29,611 nt of DNA from JALORV01 sp035498175. GTDB taxonomy: Bacteria; Pseudomonadota; Gammaproteobacteria; Burkholderiales; Burkholderiaceae_F. The stretch covers positions 1-29,611 of the forward strand of contig DATKAJ010000091.1 in assembly GCA_035498175.1 (NCBI GenBank). Reading direction: 5' to 3'. Below, in pieces: positions 8,170 through 16,686 of the stretch; within the stretch, counting starts at the first letter, position 1, and each line of letters begins with the position of its first letter. A program made the translations under genes and the position numbers. Under the pieces are notes generated by a model, which searched no databases, was not told the DNA's origin, and was given only the letters and a program-made list of their open reading frames with translations.

Positions 8170-9105
8170 ATGACGCTGCGTCGCACCCTGCCCTGGCTCG
8201 TGCTGATCGCCGCCGCGCTGCTGCCCTGGATCGCAACGGTTGCGGATCAGACCTACTACATCGGCTTCGTGCGCCGCGTGATGATCTTCGCGCTGGCCGC
8301 CACCAGCCTGAACTTCATCATGGGCTACGGCGGGATGGTGAGCCTCGGCCACGCCGCGTTCTTCGGCATCGGCGCCTATACCGTCGGCATCGCGATGTTC
8401 CACGGCATCGCGAGCGCCTGGATCGTCTGGCCGCTTTCGGTGATTGCCGCCGCCGCAGGGGCACTCGTCATCGGAGCGATCTCGCTGCGAACGCGCGGCG
8501 TCTACTTCATCATGATCACGCTCGCCTTCGCGCAGATGGTCTACTACCTGGCGGTTGGCCTGAAGGTCTATGGCGGTGAAGATGGGTTGGCGCTGCCGGC
8601 GCGATCGCAGGTCGGGCTGGGTCTCGACCTCGCCTCTGAAACGACCCTGTACTTCGTGGTGCTGGGGCTGCTGGCCGGCGTGACACTGCTGCTGAATCGG
8701 GCGGTGTCGTCGCGCTTCGGCCGCGTGCTGGGCGGGATCCGCGAGAACGAGGCGCGGATGCAGGCGCTCGGATTTCCGACGTATCGATACCGACTTGCCG
8801 GATTCGTGATCGCAGCAGGGATCGCGGGCCTCGCGGGTGCGCTCTTCGCCAATCACAACGCGTTCGTCAGCCCGGCGATCCTGCACTGGACGCAGTCGGC
8901 CACGCTGGTCGTCATGGTGCTGCTGGGTGGTCTAGGGCTGCGCTATGGCGGCCTCGTCGGCGCCGTGATCCTGCTGCTGCTCGAGGAAGGACTGGCAGCA
9001 TTGACCGACACGTGGCACCTGCCGCTCGGGCTCTTCCTGTTGGGTGTCGTCTTTCTCGCGCCGCGGGGCATCGCGGCGCTGCTCACGCGCGCCCCCGCAC
9101 GATGA
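8170..9105 (+). CDS. Branched-chain amino acid-type ABC transporter permease (LivM-like)
   Basis: 311 residues and highly hydrophobic. LivM landmarks are ATSLNFIMGYGGMVSLGHAAFFG in the first third (residues about 43-65) and the coupling helix region SRFGRVLGGIRENEARMQALG (about 180-200). The end, LGVVFLAPRGIAALL, is usual for the family. It starts three bases after the LivH-like stop, and its own stop TGA overlaps the ATG of the first ATPase (ATGA at 9102-9105). It forms the second half of the membrane pore. Confidence 0.95.
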   Translation: MTLRRTLPWLVLIAAALLPWIATVADQTYYIGFVRRVMIFALAATSLNFIMGYGGMVSLGHAAFFGIGAYTVGIAMFHGIASAWIVWPLSVIAAAAGALVIGAISLRTRGVYFIMITLAFAQMVYYLAVGLKVYGGEDGLALPARSQVGLGLDLASETTLYFVVLGLLAGVTLLLNRAVSSRFGRVLGGIRENEARMQALGFPTYRYRLAGFVIAAGIAGLAGALFANHNAFVSPAILHWTQSATLVVMVLLGGLGLRYGGLVGAVILLLLEEGLAALTDTWHLPLGLFLLGVVFLAPRGIAALLTRAPAR

Positions 9106-9845
9106 GCCTGCTGCAGGTCCGTGGACTGACCAAGCGCTATGGCGCGGTCGTCGCCACTGATGGAGTGGACCTGTCGGTCGAGCGCGCCGAGGTCCACGCG
9201 ATCATCGGACCCAACGGCGCCGGCAAGACCACGCTGATCAACCAGCTCGCGGGTTCACTACGGCCCGACAGCGGGACGATCCTGCTGCGCGGGCGCGACA
9301 TCACCGTCGCGTCCGCGCACGAGCGGGTACGGCAGGGCATCGCGCGTTCATTCCAGGTCACCAATCTCTTCCGCACGATGAGCGCACTCGACAACGTGGC
9401 GCTGGCGGTGCAGGCGGCCGCGGGCAGCAGCTTTCGCTTCTGGGGTGACGCGAGCCGCGAGACCGCGCTGTACGCACGGGCGCGCGTACTGCTCGAGCGC
9501 GTTGGACTCGGCGAGCGCGCGGAGGTGCAGGCGAGCGTGCTGGCGCACGGCGAACAGCGGCAGCTCGAGGTCGCGCTGGCTCTGGCCACGCAGCCGGTGC
9601 TGCTGCTGCTCGACGAGCCGATGGCGGGCATGGGGCCCGACGAGTCGCTGCAGATGATCGACCTGATCGATCGTCTGCGCGGTGAGGTCACGATCGTGCT
9701 GGTCGAGCACGACATGGACGCGGTGTTCCGGCTGGCTGACCGCATCTCCGTGCTGGTGTACGGGCGCCTGCTCGCCACCGGCAGCGGCGAGACGATCCGC
9801 GCCAATGCGGACGTGCGCAGCGCCTACCTCGGAGCGGCCGCGTGA
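9102..9845 (+). CDS. ABC transporter ATP-binding protein (LivG-like)
   Basis: 247 residues from the ATG at 9102, which overlaps the permease stop; an upstream in-frame ATG at 9012 lies deep inside the permease gene and is rejected. Walker A is GPNGAGKTT (about residues 36-44). The signature region reads LAHGEQRQLEVALAL, the LivG-type variant of LSGGQ. Walker B is VLLLLDEPMAGMGPDE, and the switch histidine is in VLVEHDMDAVF. The sequence SFQVTNLFRTMSALDNV is typical of LivG. It powers the importer together with the LivF-like protein, whose GTG start overlaps this stop (GTGA). Confidence 0.95.
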   Translation: MSLLQVRGLTKRYGAVVATDGVDLSVERAEVHAIIGPNGAGKTTLINQLAGSLRPDSGTILLRGRDITVASAHERVRQGIARSFQVTNLFRTMSALDNVALAVQAAAGSSFRFWGDASRETALYARARVLLERVGLGERAEVQASVLAHGEQRQLEVALALATQPVLLLLDEPMAGMGPDESLQMIDLIDRLRGEVTIVLVEHDMDAVFRLADRISVLVYGRLLATGSGETIRANADVRSAYLGAAA

Positions 9846-10549
9846 AGCTGCTCGAACTTCGGGCCGTGGCCGCGGGGTACGGTCCGAGCCAGGTGTTGTT
9901 CGGGATCGATCTCGACGTGCAAAGCGGCTCTGTCGTCACGCTGCTCGGCCGTAATGGCATGGGGAAGACGACGACGCTGCGCGCGATCTTCGGCCTCGTT
10001 GCTCTCCGCGGCGGCGAGATCGTCTTCGACGGCCGTCGCATCGACGGAATGCCGACCGACGCAGTGGCGCGGCTCGGCCTTGCGATCGTTCCCGAGGGGC
10101 GTCAGGTGTTCCCTAACCTCTCGGTGCTCGAGCATCTGGCCGCATTTGCGCGCCCCGCCTCGGAAGGCGCACGCGCGTGGACCGCCGGGCGCGTGTTCGA
10201 GATGTTTCCGCAGCTCGCCACGCGCCGCTCAGCACTCGGCAACCAGCTCTCGGGCGGCGAACAGCAGATGCTGGCAATCGGGCGCGCGCTGATGACGAAT
10301 CCGCGCCTGCTGATCCTCGACGAGGCAACCGAGGGACTCGCACCGCTGGTGCGCGAGGAGATCTGGCGCTGCCTGTCGCAGCTCAAGGCGGCCGGCCAGG
10401 CGATCCTCGTCGTCGACAAGTACGTGCAGCGACTGGTACAGATCGCGGACCGCCACACGATTCTCGAGCGTGGTCGCGTCGCCTGGCATGGCACCTCGGC
10501 GCAGCTGGCGGCCGCGCCAGAGATCTGGCACAGCTATCTTGGCGTCTGA
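9842..10549 (+). CDS. ABC transporter ATP-binding protein (LivF-like)
   Basis: 235 residues. The start is a GTG at 9842 that overlaps the LivG-like stop by four bases. Walker A is GRNGMGKTTT, the signature LSGGEQQMLAIGRAL and Walker B LLILDEATEGLAPLV. The position of the switch region reads ILVVDKYVQRLVQIADRH, so the usual VEQ/VEH is replaced by VDK, a variant I recall from one LivF subgroup. It is the last gene of the importer operon and ends 16 bases from the stop of pxpA, which runs the opposite way. Confidence 0.95.
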   Translation: MKLLELRAVAAGYGPSQVLFGIDLDVQSGSVVTLLGRNGMGKTTTLRAIFGLVALRGGEIVFDGRRIDGMPTDAVARLGLAIVPEGRQVFPNLSVLEHLAAFARPASEGARAWTAGRVFEMFPQLATRRSALGNQLSGGEQQMLAIGRALMTNPRLLILDEATEGLAPLVREEIWRCLSQLKAAGQAILVVDKYVQRLVQIADRHTILERGRVAWHGTSAQLAAAPEIWHSYLGV

Positions 10550-10565
10550 GCGGCGCGGTGCGGAG

Positions 10566-11324
10566 TCAGTCCGGCGCCGCCAGCGCGATACCGCGCTCGG
10601 AAAATGCTGCGCGCAGTGCGCGCGCGAAATCGAACGCGCCCGGCTGGTCACCGTGCAGGCACAGTGTGCCGGCAACGACTGCTACGGATGACCCGTCGGT
10701 CGCGCGCACGCGTCCTTCCTCCACCATCGCCAGCGCCTGCGCGACCGCGGCGTGCTCGTCGGTGACCATCGCGTTCGGCATGCCGCGCGACGTGAGCGAT
10801 CCGTCGGGCTGGTAGGTGCGGTCGGCGAACACCTCCTGGACCGCGCGCACGCCGTGCCGCGCGGCCGCCTCGATCATCGCGCTGCCCGCGAGTCCGTACA
10901 GCAGCACCCCGTCGCCGAGGTCTTTCACCGCCGCGGCGATCGCGTCCGCCAGTTCTGTGTCGCGCGCCGCCATGTTGTAGAGAGCGCCATGTGGCTTGAC
11001 GTGGTGCAGCCGCGCGCCGGCGGCGCGTGCAAACGCGGCGACGGCCCCGGCCTGGTAGACGATGAGATCGTGCGTCTCGCGCGGACTGACCTTCATGACG
11101 CGCCGGCCGAAGCCGGCGAGATCGGGCAGTGACGGATGTGCGCCGACGGCGACCCCGTGGTCAACCGCCAGCTGCACCGTCGCGCGAATCGTGCCGGGAT
11201 CACCCGCATGAAAGCCCGCGGCGACGTTGGCGGAAGTGATCAGCGGCATGATCGAGGCGTCGTCGCCCATCGTCCAGGCGCCGAAGCTTTCGCCCATGTC
11301 GCAGTTCAGATCAATGCGCTTCAT
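10566..11324 (-). CDS. pxpA: 5-oxoprolinase subunit PxpA (LamB/YcsF family)
   Basis: 252 residues, the normal length. Family motifs are all present: IDLNCDMGESFG at the N-terminus, ITSANVAAGFHAGDP, VAVGAHPSLPDLAGFGRR, HHVKPHGALYN and GTLCLHGDQPGA. PxpA with PxpB and PxpC forms the ATP-dependent 5-oxoprolinase that opens pyroglutamate to glutamate in the cytoplasm, removing a spontaneous damage product of glutamine/glutathione. The gene is last in the pxpB-pxpC-pxpA order, and its ATG lies inside the 3' end of pxpC (14-base overlap). Confidence 0.96.
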   Translation of the reverse strand: MKRIDLNCDMGESFGAWTMGDDASIMPLITSANVAAGFHAGDPGTIRATVQLAVDHGVAVGAHPSLPDLAGFGRRVMKVSPRETHDLIVYQAGAVAAFARAAGARLHHVKPHGALYNMAARDTELADAIAAAVKDLGDGVLLYGLAGSAMIEAAARHGVRAVQEVFADRTYQPDGSLTSRGMPNAMVTDEHAAVAQALAMVEEGRVRATDGSSVAVVAGTLCLHGDQPGAFDFARALRAAFSERGIALAAPD

Positions 11325-12348
11325 TGCCGTACTCCCAGCGCAGCCGTTCGATGAGGTCGACCACGCGCCGCTCGAGATCGCCGCGCGCGGCGTCGGCGGC
11401 CTCGAGTCCGACGCGCTTGAAGCGCAACGTCGCGTGTCCTGGCGCGGCCTGCGCTAGCCGCGGCACATCGGCGCAGACGACTTCGGCAATGCGTGGATAA
11501 CCGCCGGTCGTCTGGCGGTCCGCCATCAGCGCGATCGGCTGCCCATCCGCGGGCACCTGCACGGTGCCGAAGGCGACCCCTTGCGACACGATCTCGCGTG
11601 GCGCCATCAGCGCCAGCTTCGCCCCCTGCAGACGATAGCCCATGCGATTCGACTCCGCGGCAACGCGCCAGCGTTCGCGCAGGAAGGACTCGCGCGATTC
11701 CGTGCTGAAGAGCTCGGCATGCACGCCGTCGACCACGCGCACGATCAAGGGATCGGTCGCGGGCAAGGTGAAGAGCGGCGCGGACCAGCGCACCGTTTCG
11801 ATGGAACCGCGTTGCGCACGGCGACCCGTGCGCCCCACCCGGCTGTAGCGCGCCTCGGCGAGTTGCGCTGCGTCGGCCGCGAGCGGCAGCACGGCGCCGC
11901 GTGCAATCGCCCTGCCCCCGAGCCCGCCGAAACCCGCGGGCAGATAGGTGCTGCGCGAGCCGAGCACCTGGGGCACGGCGATCCCGCCCGCGATTGCGAG
12001 ATAGCCGAACGCGCCCTCGACCGCATGCCCGATGCGCAGGCGCGCGCCAGCTTGCACGCGGACCGGACGCGAACCCGGCATCGGCGCGCCGTCGAGCTGC
12101 GAATCGAAGCGGGCGCCATGCAGCGCAATCAGCGCGTCGCTTTCGAATTCGAGTTCCGGCCCCGCCAGCGCGACCTCGAGCGTGGCCGCGTCTGCGAGCT
12201 CGCCGAAGTTCCCGACCAGCGCGTTCGCGACCCGGTGAGAGACCGTGTCCATCGCGCCGCCGGGCACGATGGCCAGGTGCTGAAACCCCGCACGCCCGCG
12301 GTCCTGCACGGTCGCCAGCAGTCCGGCGCGCAGCACGCGAATCGTCAT
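11311..12348 (-). CDS. pxpC: 5-oxoprolinase subunit PxpC (biotin-dependent carboxyltransferase-like, KipA family)
   Basis: 345 residues from ATG 12348, which overlaps the pxpB stop (ATGA). The frame is open far upstream, but that extension is antisense-like Arg/Ala sequence covering pxpB. The N-terminus MTIRVLRAGLLATVQDRGR and the following GFQHLAIVPGGAMD are the standard PxpC opening. NALVGNFGELADAATLEV and the C-terminal QTTGGYPRIAEVVCADVPRL are also diagnostic. Together with PxpB it makes the kinase/transferase part of the oxoprolinase complex. Confidence 0.95.
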   Translation of the reverse strand: MTIRVLRAGLLATVQDRGRAGFQHLAIVPGGAMDTVSHRVANALVGNFGELADAATLEVALAGPELEFESDALIALHGARFDSQLDGAPMPGSRPVRVQAGARLRIGHAVEGAFGYLAIAGGIAVPQVLGSRSTYLPAGFGGLGGRAIARGAVLPLAADAAQLAEARYSRVGRTGRRAQRGSIETVRWSAPLFTLPATDPLIVRVVDGVHAELFSTESRESFLRERWRVAAESNRMGYRLQGAKLALMAPREIVSQGVAFGTVQVPADGQPIALMADRQTTGGYPRIAEVVCADVPRLAQAAPGHATLRFKRVGLEAADAARGDLERRVVDLIERLRWEYGNEAH

Positions 12349-13085
12349 GCGACGCTGCCTGCGCGCCGAGCGAACTCGGCCGCGCTGATCGGGACGAACA
12401 CGACACGATCGCCGGACTGCAGCAGGCTGGGCGGCTGGCGCAGCGGGTCGAACAGGCGCAGCGGCGTGCGTCCGATCAGGTGCCACCCGCCCGGCGTCGC
12501 CGACGGATAGATGGCGGTCTGCCCATTGGCGATCGCGATCGATCCAGCGGGCAAGCGCGCGCGCGGGGTCGCGCGCCGCGGCACGTTGAGCCGCGGGTCG
12601 AGACCGCCGATGTAGGGGAACCCCGGCGTGAACCCGATCATCAGCACGCGATGGTCCGAGGCAACATGCCGCTGCACGATCTCCTCGGGCGAGAGCCCGG
12701 TCGCGGCCGCAACGTCTGACATGTCCGGCGCGAGCGAGCCCTCGTAGCACGCCGGGATTTCCACCGGCGCGCGAACCGATTCGTCCAGCGGCTTCGCAGC
12801 GTCCTGCAGCGCTTCGAGCAGCATGAAACTAATCGCCTCGCGCCGTGCCGCTGCCTGCGCTGCATCCGCAGCCTCGAAGTGCACGGTGACCGTGGCGATC
12901 GCCGCGATCACATCGGTGACGCCTTCGAGCGGCGCTGCGCGAATCGAGTCCGCAATGCGGCGCGCTCTGGCGTTGTCTTCCAGGTCGATCTCGTCCGCGA
13001 GCTCGAGCATCTGCGCCGAATCGCCGGCCGGGACGACGCGCGTCGCAAAGCGTGCGGATGCCACCGGGCGGGTGCGGATCTTCAT
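12345..13085 (-). CDS. pxpB: 5-oxoprolinase subunit PxpB (KipI family)
   Basis: 246 residues. The C-terminal half has the PxpB/KipI signature GFTPGFPYIGGLDPRL, then PRRATPRARLPAGSIAIA and YPSATPGGWHLIGRTPL. The N-terminal half carries the conserved EIPACYEGSLAPDM-type segment. It is the first gene of pxpB-pxpC-pxpA; a TetR gene lies 115 bases upstream on the same strand. The start at 13085 gives a normal length. Confidence 0.95.
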   Translation of the reverse strand: MKIRTRPVASARFATRVVPAGDSAQMLELADEIDLEDNARARRIADSIRAAPLEGVTDVIAAIATVTVHFEAADAAQAAARREAISFMLLEALQDAAKPLDESVRAPVEIPACYEGSLAPDMSDVAAATGLSPEEIVQRHVASDHRVLMIGFTPGFPYIGGLDPRLNVPRRATPRARLPAGSIAIANGQTAIYPSATPGGWHLIGRTPLRLFDPLRQPPSLLQSGDRVVFVPISAAEFARRAGSVA

Positions 13086-13200
13086 GTACGGATATTGTCA
13101 TGCCCGCCAAGCCGTCGCCGCCGCAGCGACGAGGCCACTCGCAGCGCCGAGCAATGGCTTCAGGCGCGCGGCCTCACGCAACCCGGCACGATCGCGCCGC

Positions 13201-13794
13201 TCAGCGCCGAAGGGTTGCCTTGCGACGCGCCGGGGCCGGATCGACCAGGCATTCGAGCCACCGGCCAGCCGCGCGAAACGCGCGTCCCGAGCGCTCGGCG
13301 CGGGCAACGATGTAGGCGCCTTCGATCGCGGTCAGCACGAGGCGCGCGAAGTCCCGTGTGCGCCCCGCGTCGCCGAGATCGAGACGGCTCGCGATCAGCG
13401 TGGCCCATGCGTCGAACCCGTGCTGGATCAGCTCGCGCAGCGCATCCTGCCCCGGCTCGAGATCGAGGCACACCGTGCCGAAGGCACAGCTCCTGCGGAA
13501 TTCCCCTTGTTCAACGCGGCATGCCATGGCTTCGAAGAGCCGCCGAACCCTCATGCGGTCGGAGCGCGCGCCGGCCATCGCCGTGTCGATGAACTCCTGG
13601 ACGCGGCGCGAGTACTCCGTCAGTGCCTCGGCGACCAGCTGCTCCTTGCCCGCCGGGAAGAAGTGATAGACGGAGCCCTTCGGCGCCGCACTCTCGCGGA
13701 CGACATCGTTGATTCCAGCGCCACTCAGCCCCGACCCGCGCAGCAGGCGGATCGCGGCCTCGATCATCCGCTGGCGGCTGTCCGGCACCTCCAT
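13201..13794 (-). CDS. TetR/AcrR family transcriptional regulator
   Basis: 197 residues. The N-terminal helix-turn-helix region reads RQRMIEAAIRLLRGSGLSG followed by GINDVVRESAAPKGSVYHFF, the TetR recognition-helix pattern. The C-terminal ligand domain has a Cys pair-like stretch (RRSCAFGTVCLDLE), as in the LmrA/YxaF-type subgroup. It is divergent from the class II aldolase gene with only 76 bases between them, and that gap holds a TAGAC-N2-GTCTA palindrome like the box bound by LmrA/YxaF-type repressors. The likely role is repression of the aldolase gene and itself; the effector is unknown. Confidence 0.92.
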   Translation of the reverse strand: MEVPDSRQRMIEAAIRLLRGSGLSGAGINDVVRESAAPKGSVYHFFPAGKEQLVAEALTEYSRRVQEFIDTAMAGARSDRMRVRRLFEAMACRVEQGEFRRSCAFGTVCLDLEPGQDALRELIQHGFDAWATLIASRLDLGDAGRTRDFARLVLTAIEGAYIVARAERSGRAFRAAGRWLECLVDPAPARRKATLRR

Positions 13795-13806
13795 CCGCGC
13801 TGCTCC

Positions 13807-13838
13807 TTGACGTCCGTAACTAGACCAGTCTATATAAT
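13807..13838 (+). promoter_or_regulatory. Aldolase promoter with TetR-type operator
   Basis: A -35-like TTGACG (13807-13812) is followed by a -10-like TATATA/TATAAT overlap (13831-13838), 18 or 20 bases away. Between them is the palindrome TAGACCAGTCTA (13821-13832). This matches the TAGACC(A/G)GTCTA core known for LmrA/YxaF-type TetR repressors. The site overlaps the promoter spacer and -10, so binding would block transcription of the aldolase gene. It may serve the TetR gene as well. Confidence 0.65.
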
Positions 13839-13870
13839 ACTCCGGTCGACACGATCAGGGCGGAACAGCG

Positions 13871-14638
13871 ATGAACGACATGACCACTCCCGAGGCGCAC
13901 GCGCGCGTCAGCGCGGCCGAATGGCAGCTTCGCGTCGATCTTGCCGCCTGCTACCGGCTGGTCGCGATGTTCCACTGGGACGACCTCATCTTCACGCACA
14001 TCTCGGCGCGGCTGCCGGGGCCCGAACACCACTTCCTGATCAATCCCTACGGCATGATGTTCGACGAGATCACGGCGTCGAGCCTCGTCAAGATCGACTT
14101 AGAGGGCAACAAGGTCGCGCCCAGCCCCCATCCGATCAACCCGGCCGGTTTCACGATCCACAGCGCAATCCACACCGCGCGCGAAGACGCCGCCTGCGTG
14201 CTGCACGTCCACAGCGTCAACGGCGTCGCGGTCTCGGCGCAGCGCGAGGGCCTGCTGCCGCTGTCACAGCATTCGATGCTCGTGCTGTCGTCCCTCGCCT
14301 ATCACGACTACGAAGGGCTGGCGCTGAACGACGACGAGAAGCCGCGGCTGGTGCGCGACCTCGGCGACAAGCGCTTCCTGATGCTGCGCAACCACGGCCT
14401 GCTGACGGTCGGCCGCTCGGTGGCCGACGCTTTCGTCGCGATGTACCTCTTCGAAACGAGCTGCATGATGCAGGTGCGCGCCCAGAGCGGCGGCGGGCCG
14501 CTGCTGCGGATCGACGACGCGATCGTTGGTCGCGCGCAGGAACAGTTCGGCAAGGTCACGCACGGCGCCGGCGGCGGGCTCGCGTGGCCCGCGCTGCTGC
14601 GCCGGCTTGATCGCCTGAATCCCGGCTACCGCGACTAG
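13871..14638 (+). CDS. Class II aldolase/adducin family protein
   Basis: 255 residues. The fold markers are FTHISARLPGPEHHFLINPYG near residues 40-60 and the metal-binding histidines in TIHSAIHTA (about 97-103), VLHVHS (about 115-120) and RNHGLLTVG. The usual family reaction is zinc-dependent aldol cleavage or decarboxylation of sugar phosphates, but this subgroup (adducin-like, FLINPYGMMFDEIT) has no settled substrate. It is monocistronic, divergent from a TetR gene whose predicted operator lies in its promoter. This suggests induction by a small molecule. A GGCGGAA lies a few bases ahead of the ATG. Confidence 0.93.
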   Translation: MNDMTTPEAHARVSAAEWQLRVDLAACYRLVAMFHWDDLIFTHISARLPGPEHHFLINPYGMMFDEITASSLVKIDLEGNKVAPSPHPINPAGFTIHSAIHTAREDAACVLHVHSVNGVAVSAQREGLLPLSQHSMLVLSSLAYHDYEGLALNDDEKPRLVRDLGDKRFLMLRNHGLLTVGRSVADAFVAMYLFETSCMMQVRAQSGGGPLLRIDDAIVGRAQEQFGKVTHGAGGGLAWPALLRRLDRLNPGYRD

Positions 14639-14650
14639 GGAACCGAACAA

Positions 14651-15556
14651 TCAGCGCCCACCGAGCGCTGGATAGCCGTCGAGTTGCAGCGTCGTACGCC
14701 CGCCACGGCGGACCACAAGGCGCGCACGCGCACCGATCGGCAGCGTCAGCTTGCGTGCGGTGTGGCCATAGGGCAGACCGGTGTACACGGGCACCGCGAC
14801 GATCTGCCGCAGGCGACCGACGGCTGCTGCAAGATCGAAGCCATTGTCGTGCGGCATCGGCGTCACCGGGTCGAAGTCGCCGAGCAGGATCGCGCTCTGC
14901 TTCTGCAGCACACCGGCGTGCGCCAGCTGGTAAAACAGGCGCTCGATCTTGTAGGCGGGTTCGTTGACATCCTCGAGAACGAGGACGCCGCCGCGAATGC
15001 GCGGGAAGTAAGGCGTGCCGAGCAGTGACGCCAGCATCACGAGATTGCCACCCCACAGGCGCCCGGAGTGCTCGCCGGGCGCCCCGCCGAGGCGCGTCTC
15101 GATAACGAAGCTGCGCGAGCCGATCAGGCCAAAGAAGTGGTCGATCGTGAACGGGTCCGGCGACGCCGATCCGAAATCTCCGGCCGACGGCCCGGACAGG
15201 CTGACGCCGCCGGCCAGAGCGAGGTACGCCAGGCTGAAAGCCGTGAAATCGCTGTATCCGGCGATGATCGGTGCGCGCTTCCCGATCGCGGCGTAATCGA
15301 TCCGCTCGAGCAGGCGCGACAGGCCATAGCCGCCGCGGGCAGCGAGAACGACATCGATCGTCGGGTCCGTCGCGAACCGCATCAGGTCAGCGAGGCGCAG
15401 GTCGTCGCTGCCGGCAAAGCGTTGCTCGCGCGCGAACACGCTGTCTCCGGCCTCGACATGCCAGCCGAAGCCGCTGAAAAGCCCCGCGGCGCGGTCGACC
15501 ACGGATGGATCCGGCATGAAGCCGGACGGGGCGATGAGCCCCAGTGTTCTACGCAT
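14651..15556 (-). CDS. ldcA: LD-carboxypeptidase (peptidase S66, LdcA/MccF family)
   Basis: 301 residues from ATG 15556; longer in-frame starts lie inside the upstream gene. Family marks are the opening TLGLIAPSGF, the ARGGYGLSRLLERIDY segment, the nucleophile motif GYSDFT, and the Glu/His region VLEDVNEPAYKIERL and YGHTARKLTLPIG. The typical role is cytoplasmic removal of terminal D-Ala from recycled muropeptides. MccF-like relatives instead cleave microcin C, but the housekeeping role is more likely here. The start overlaps the 3' end of the upstream tadA fusion by 8 bases, so the two are co-transcribed. Confidence 0.92.
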   Translation of the reverse strand: MRRTLGLIAPSGFMPDPSVVDRAAGLFSGFGWHVEAGDSVFAREQRFAGSDDLRLADLMRFATDPTIDVVLAARGGYGLSRLLERIDYAAIGKRAPIIAGYSDFTAFSLAYLALAGGVSLSGPSAGDFGSASPDPFTIDHFFGLIGSRSFVIETRLGGAPGEHSGRLWGGNLVMLASLLGTPYFPRIRGGVLVLEDVNEPAYKIERLFYQLAHAGVLQKQSAILLGDFDPVTPMPHDNGFDLAAAVGRLRQIVAVPVYTGLPYGHTARKLTLPIGARARLVVRRGGRTTLQLDGYPALGGR

Positions 15557-16523
15557 CGTCGTCCTCGGCGATCGCGGGCAGCCGTCCGGCGCGGCGATGT
15601 TCGCGGCGCTCGGCGAAGAAGCGCGACAGCAGCACGCCCGCCTCTTCCGCGAGCACGCCGCCACGCACGCTGGTGTGATGATTCAACCGCGGTTCGCCGA
15701 ACAGGTCGACGATGCTGCCGCAGGCGCCGGTCTTCGGATCGGCAGCGGCATAGACCAGCCGCTTGATGCGCGCGTGCTGCATCGCTCCCGCGCACATGGC
15801 GCAGGGCTCCAGGGTCACGTAGAGCTCGCAGTGGCTCAGGCGATAGTTGCCGAGCAGCTCGGCCGCCGCGCGCATGGCCTGGATCTCGGCGTGTGCGGTC
15901 GGATCGCTGTTGCCGATCGGCTGGTTGAATCCCGTCGCGATCACCTGGCCGTCGTGCACGACGACCGCGCCCACCGGCACCTCCGACAGGGCCCACGCGT
16001 TGTGCGCCTGGTCCAGCGCGAGCCGCATGAACGTCGTGTCGGCGTCGTCGGCCGGCCGCGTTTCCTCCGTCACCTGGATCTGGCTCGCCAGCCACGCCTG
16101 GCGGCGTGCCTCGCGCTGCACATCGTGTGCCTCGCGCGCCTCGCTGACCGCGGCGCCGACCCGTTGCGCATCGAGCTCGCCGGCAGCCGCGGCAAGCCAT
16201 TCAGGCAGCGCGCCGCGCCGGTAGTCAGTGCCGTAGTCGGAGCGCCGCACGAAGCCGGTATCGACCATCCAGCGGCGCAGTTCGACATGGTCGGTCGCAA
16301 GCATCGCGCCCGCGCTCGCGAGAAAGCGCTTCAGCACCTCGTTCGCACTGCGCTCCTCGAGCAGGCGATCGGCCGGGAAGTACAGCGCAGCACTCGCGAA
16401 GATCAGTTCCAGGTCGCGCCCGTCCTTCTGCTGCAGCGTGGACAGATGCACACCACGCCGGACCGCCAGCTGTGCCAGCCGTTCGAGCCAGCCCTCGACG
16501 GAGATCGAAACCTGAGCCTGCAT
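15549..16523 (-). CDS. tadA: DUF2087-TadA fusion: tRNA adenosine(34) deaminase with an N-terminal DUF2087 domain
   Basis: 324 residues, about twice normal TadA length. The C-terminal part (from about 165) is a full TadA: HAEIQAMR with the zinc-binding His and catalytic Glu, and TLEPCAMCAGAMQHARI with the two zinc Cys. It deaminates A34 of tRNA-Arg to inosine. The N-terminal part (about 30-115) matches DUF2087, a small winged-helix-like domain: YFPADRLLEERSANEVLKRF, then LRRWMVDTGFVRR and YGTDYRR. The frame is unbroken between the two. Internal initiation at Met166 could give a free TadA. The product of the DUF2087 part is unknown; in other proteins it is linked to transcription regulators or acetyltransferases. 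Confidence 0.9.
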   Translation of the reverse strand: MQAQVSISVEGWLERLAQLAVRRGVHLSTLQQKDGRDLELIFASAALYFPADRLLEERSANEVLKRFLASAGAMLATDHVELRRWMVDTGFVRRSDYGTDYRRGALPEWLAAAAGELDAQRVGAAVSEAREAHDVQREARRQAWLASQIQVTEETRPADDADTTFMRLALDQAHNAWALSEVPVGAVVVHDGQVIATGFNQPIGNSDPTAHAEIQAMRAAAELLGNYRLSHCELYVTLEPCAMCAGAMQHARIKRLVYAAADPKTGACGSIVDLFGEPRLNHHTSVRGGVLAEEAGVLLSRFFAERREHRRAGRLPAIAEDDDA

Positions 16524-16686
16524 GCGGCAAGTCTAAATGGCGATGCCGCGGTCGCCGTGGCGCCACTTCGGCGCGAGCGCGGCGTGCGCCGGATCCATCC
16601 GGAGAAACACGGAGAAATCGCCGCCGCGGGCTCGATAGAATCGCGCGCCGCCTCCACAACGCGCCGTTGCCGCGCGCCACTCCGCC

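Noticed and set aside
13833..13858. Minus-strand TGATCG as another ECF promoter before the TetR gene
   Set aside because: The expected -10 at 18 bases does not match TAxxAG, and the site overlaps the TetR-type operator; coincidence.
12823..14610. 595-codon plus-strand frame over pxpB, the TetR gene and the aldolase
   Set aside because: It crosses three recognised genes and has no recognisable domain; high-GC antisense artefact.
16524..16686. Manganese riboswitch before the TerC-family gene
   Set aside because: The gap is short and I could not find the yybP-ykoY conserved loops by eye.
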